Positions 6,096 to 6,259 of a DNA stretch of 6,259 nt are shown here, piece by piece (within the stretch, counting starts at the first letter, position 1; each line of letters begins with the position of its first letter). The translations under genes were made by a program, and so were the position numbers. Location of the stretch: NCBI GenBank assembly GCA_020062525.1, contig JAGUWE010000059.1, positions 1-6,259 on the forward strand, given 5' to 3'. The stretch is from Patescibacteria group bacterium. GTDB lineage: Bacteria > Patescibacteriota > Patescibacteriia > JAACEG01 > JAGUWE01. The notes under the pieces were generated by a model. It did no database searches. It saw only the letters and a list, made by a program, of their open reading frames with translations, and had not been told where the DNA came from.

Positions 6096-6259
6096 ATGAA
6101 AATAATAAACAAAATAAAAAATAAATTAATTAAGCTAATGGTTGAATTAAGAAAAGAAAACGCGGCCGAAAAAAACAATAAGAATGAACTGTTAAAATCA
6201 ATAAAAAATCTCGGCGATGAAAAGACTGCTGGCAAAAGCGCTTGGGACAGATACTGCCA
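6096..6259 (+). CDS. Unidentified protein, 5' end only
   Basis: The first 54 codons of a gene that runs off the right edge. The ATG lies 1 nt after the previous stop, so it is likely translated from the same mRNA. The N-terminus is strongly basic and amphipathic (MKIINKIKNKLIKLMVELRK), then hydrophilic and Lys/Asn/Glu-rich, probably helical or coiled, and the last readable residues are SAWDRYC. The basic leader resembles the starts of the genes at 762 and (frame-restored) 1340. No domain is visible; a tailoring enzyme of the same polysaccharide locus is plausible, but the function cannot be assigned. Confidence 0.7.
   Translation, partial: MKIINKIKNKLIKLMVELRKENAAEKNNKNELLKSIKNLGDEKTAGKSAWDRYC

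Noticed and set aside
1..6259. tRNA genes, CRISPR arrays, insertion sequences or attachment sites
   Set aside because: I saw no cloverleaf-like segment, no spaced repeat series, no transposase motif and no paired terminal repeats; coding sequence fills nearly all of the window.

Overview
The window reads as the interior of a surface-polysaccharide (O-antigen or capsule type) biosynthesis locus from an AT-rich bacterium. The evidence is a Wzt-type ABC exporter ATPase with a carbohydrate-binding tail at the left edge, followed by small methyltransferase-like, sugar-kinase-like, dehydrogenase and glycosyltransferase-like genes that are tightly packed and differ in strand. TGA and TAA/TAG behave as ordinary stops, so the standard bacterial code fits. 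Convincing Shine-Dalgarno sequences are missing in front of every start I checked. This is common in Bacteroidota and several uncultivated lineages, but I cannot name the organism from this sequence.

Layout. Plus strand, 1-2273: the 3' part of wzt, a class I SAM-dependent methyltransferase, and an uncharacterised FkbM-like protein whose 5' end appears frameshifted (an in-phase start at 1340 stops after 12 codons, while the main frame stays open from 1365). Minus strand, 2295-5306: a compact three-gene operon, read from right to left, encoding a zinc-type medium-chain dehydrogenase, a 402-residue thiamine-diphosphate enzyme and a short PfkB kinase resembling heptose-7-phosphate kinases. The gaps in it are 5 nt and 1 nt. 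A 77-nt divergent spacer at 5307-5383 should hold promoters for both directions. Plus strand, 5384-6259: a GT9-like or otherwise uncharacterised glycosyltransferase-like protein, and the first 54 codons of another gene that runs off the window.

How the genes may work together. The exporter and the plus-strand genes fit assembly, tailoring and export of a lipid-linked glycan. The minus-strand trio looks like a self-contained metabolic cassette: a carbon-carbon bond-making or -breaking TPP enzyme, an NAD(P)-dependent oxidoreductase and a phosphorylating kinase. Together they could make an unusual sugar or polyol-phosphate building block for the glycan. The substrate is inference only. The most unusual item is the TPP enzyme: the catalytic domains of E1-alpha and E1-beta are fused into one short chain that ends where the transketolase C-terminal domain would normally begin.

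No tRNA, rRNA, CRISPR array, insertion sequence or attachment site was found.
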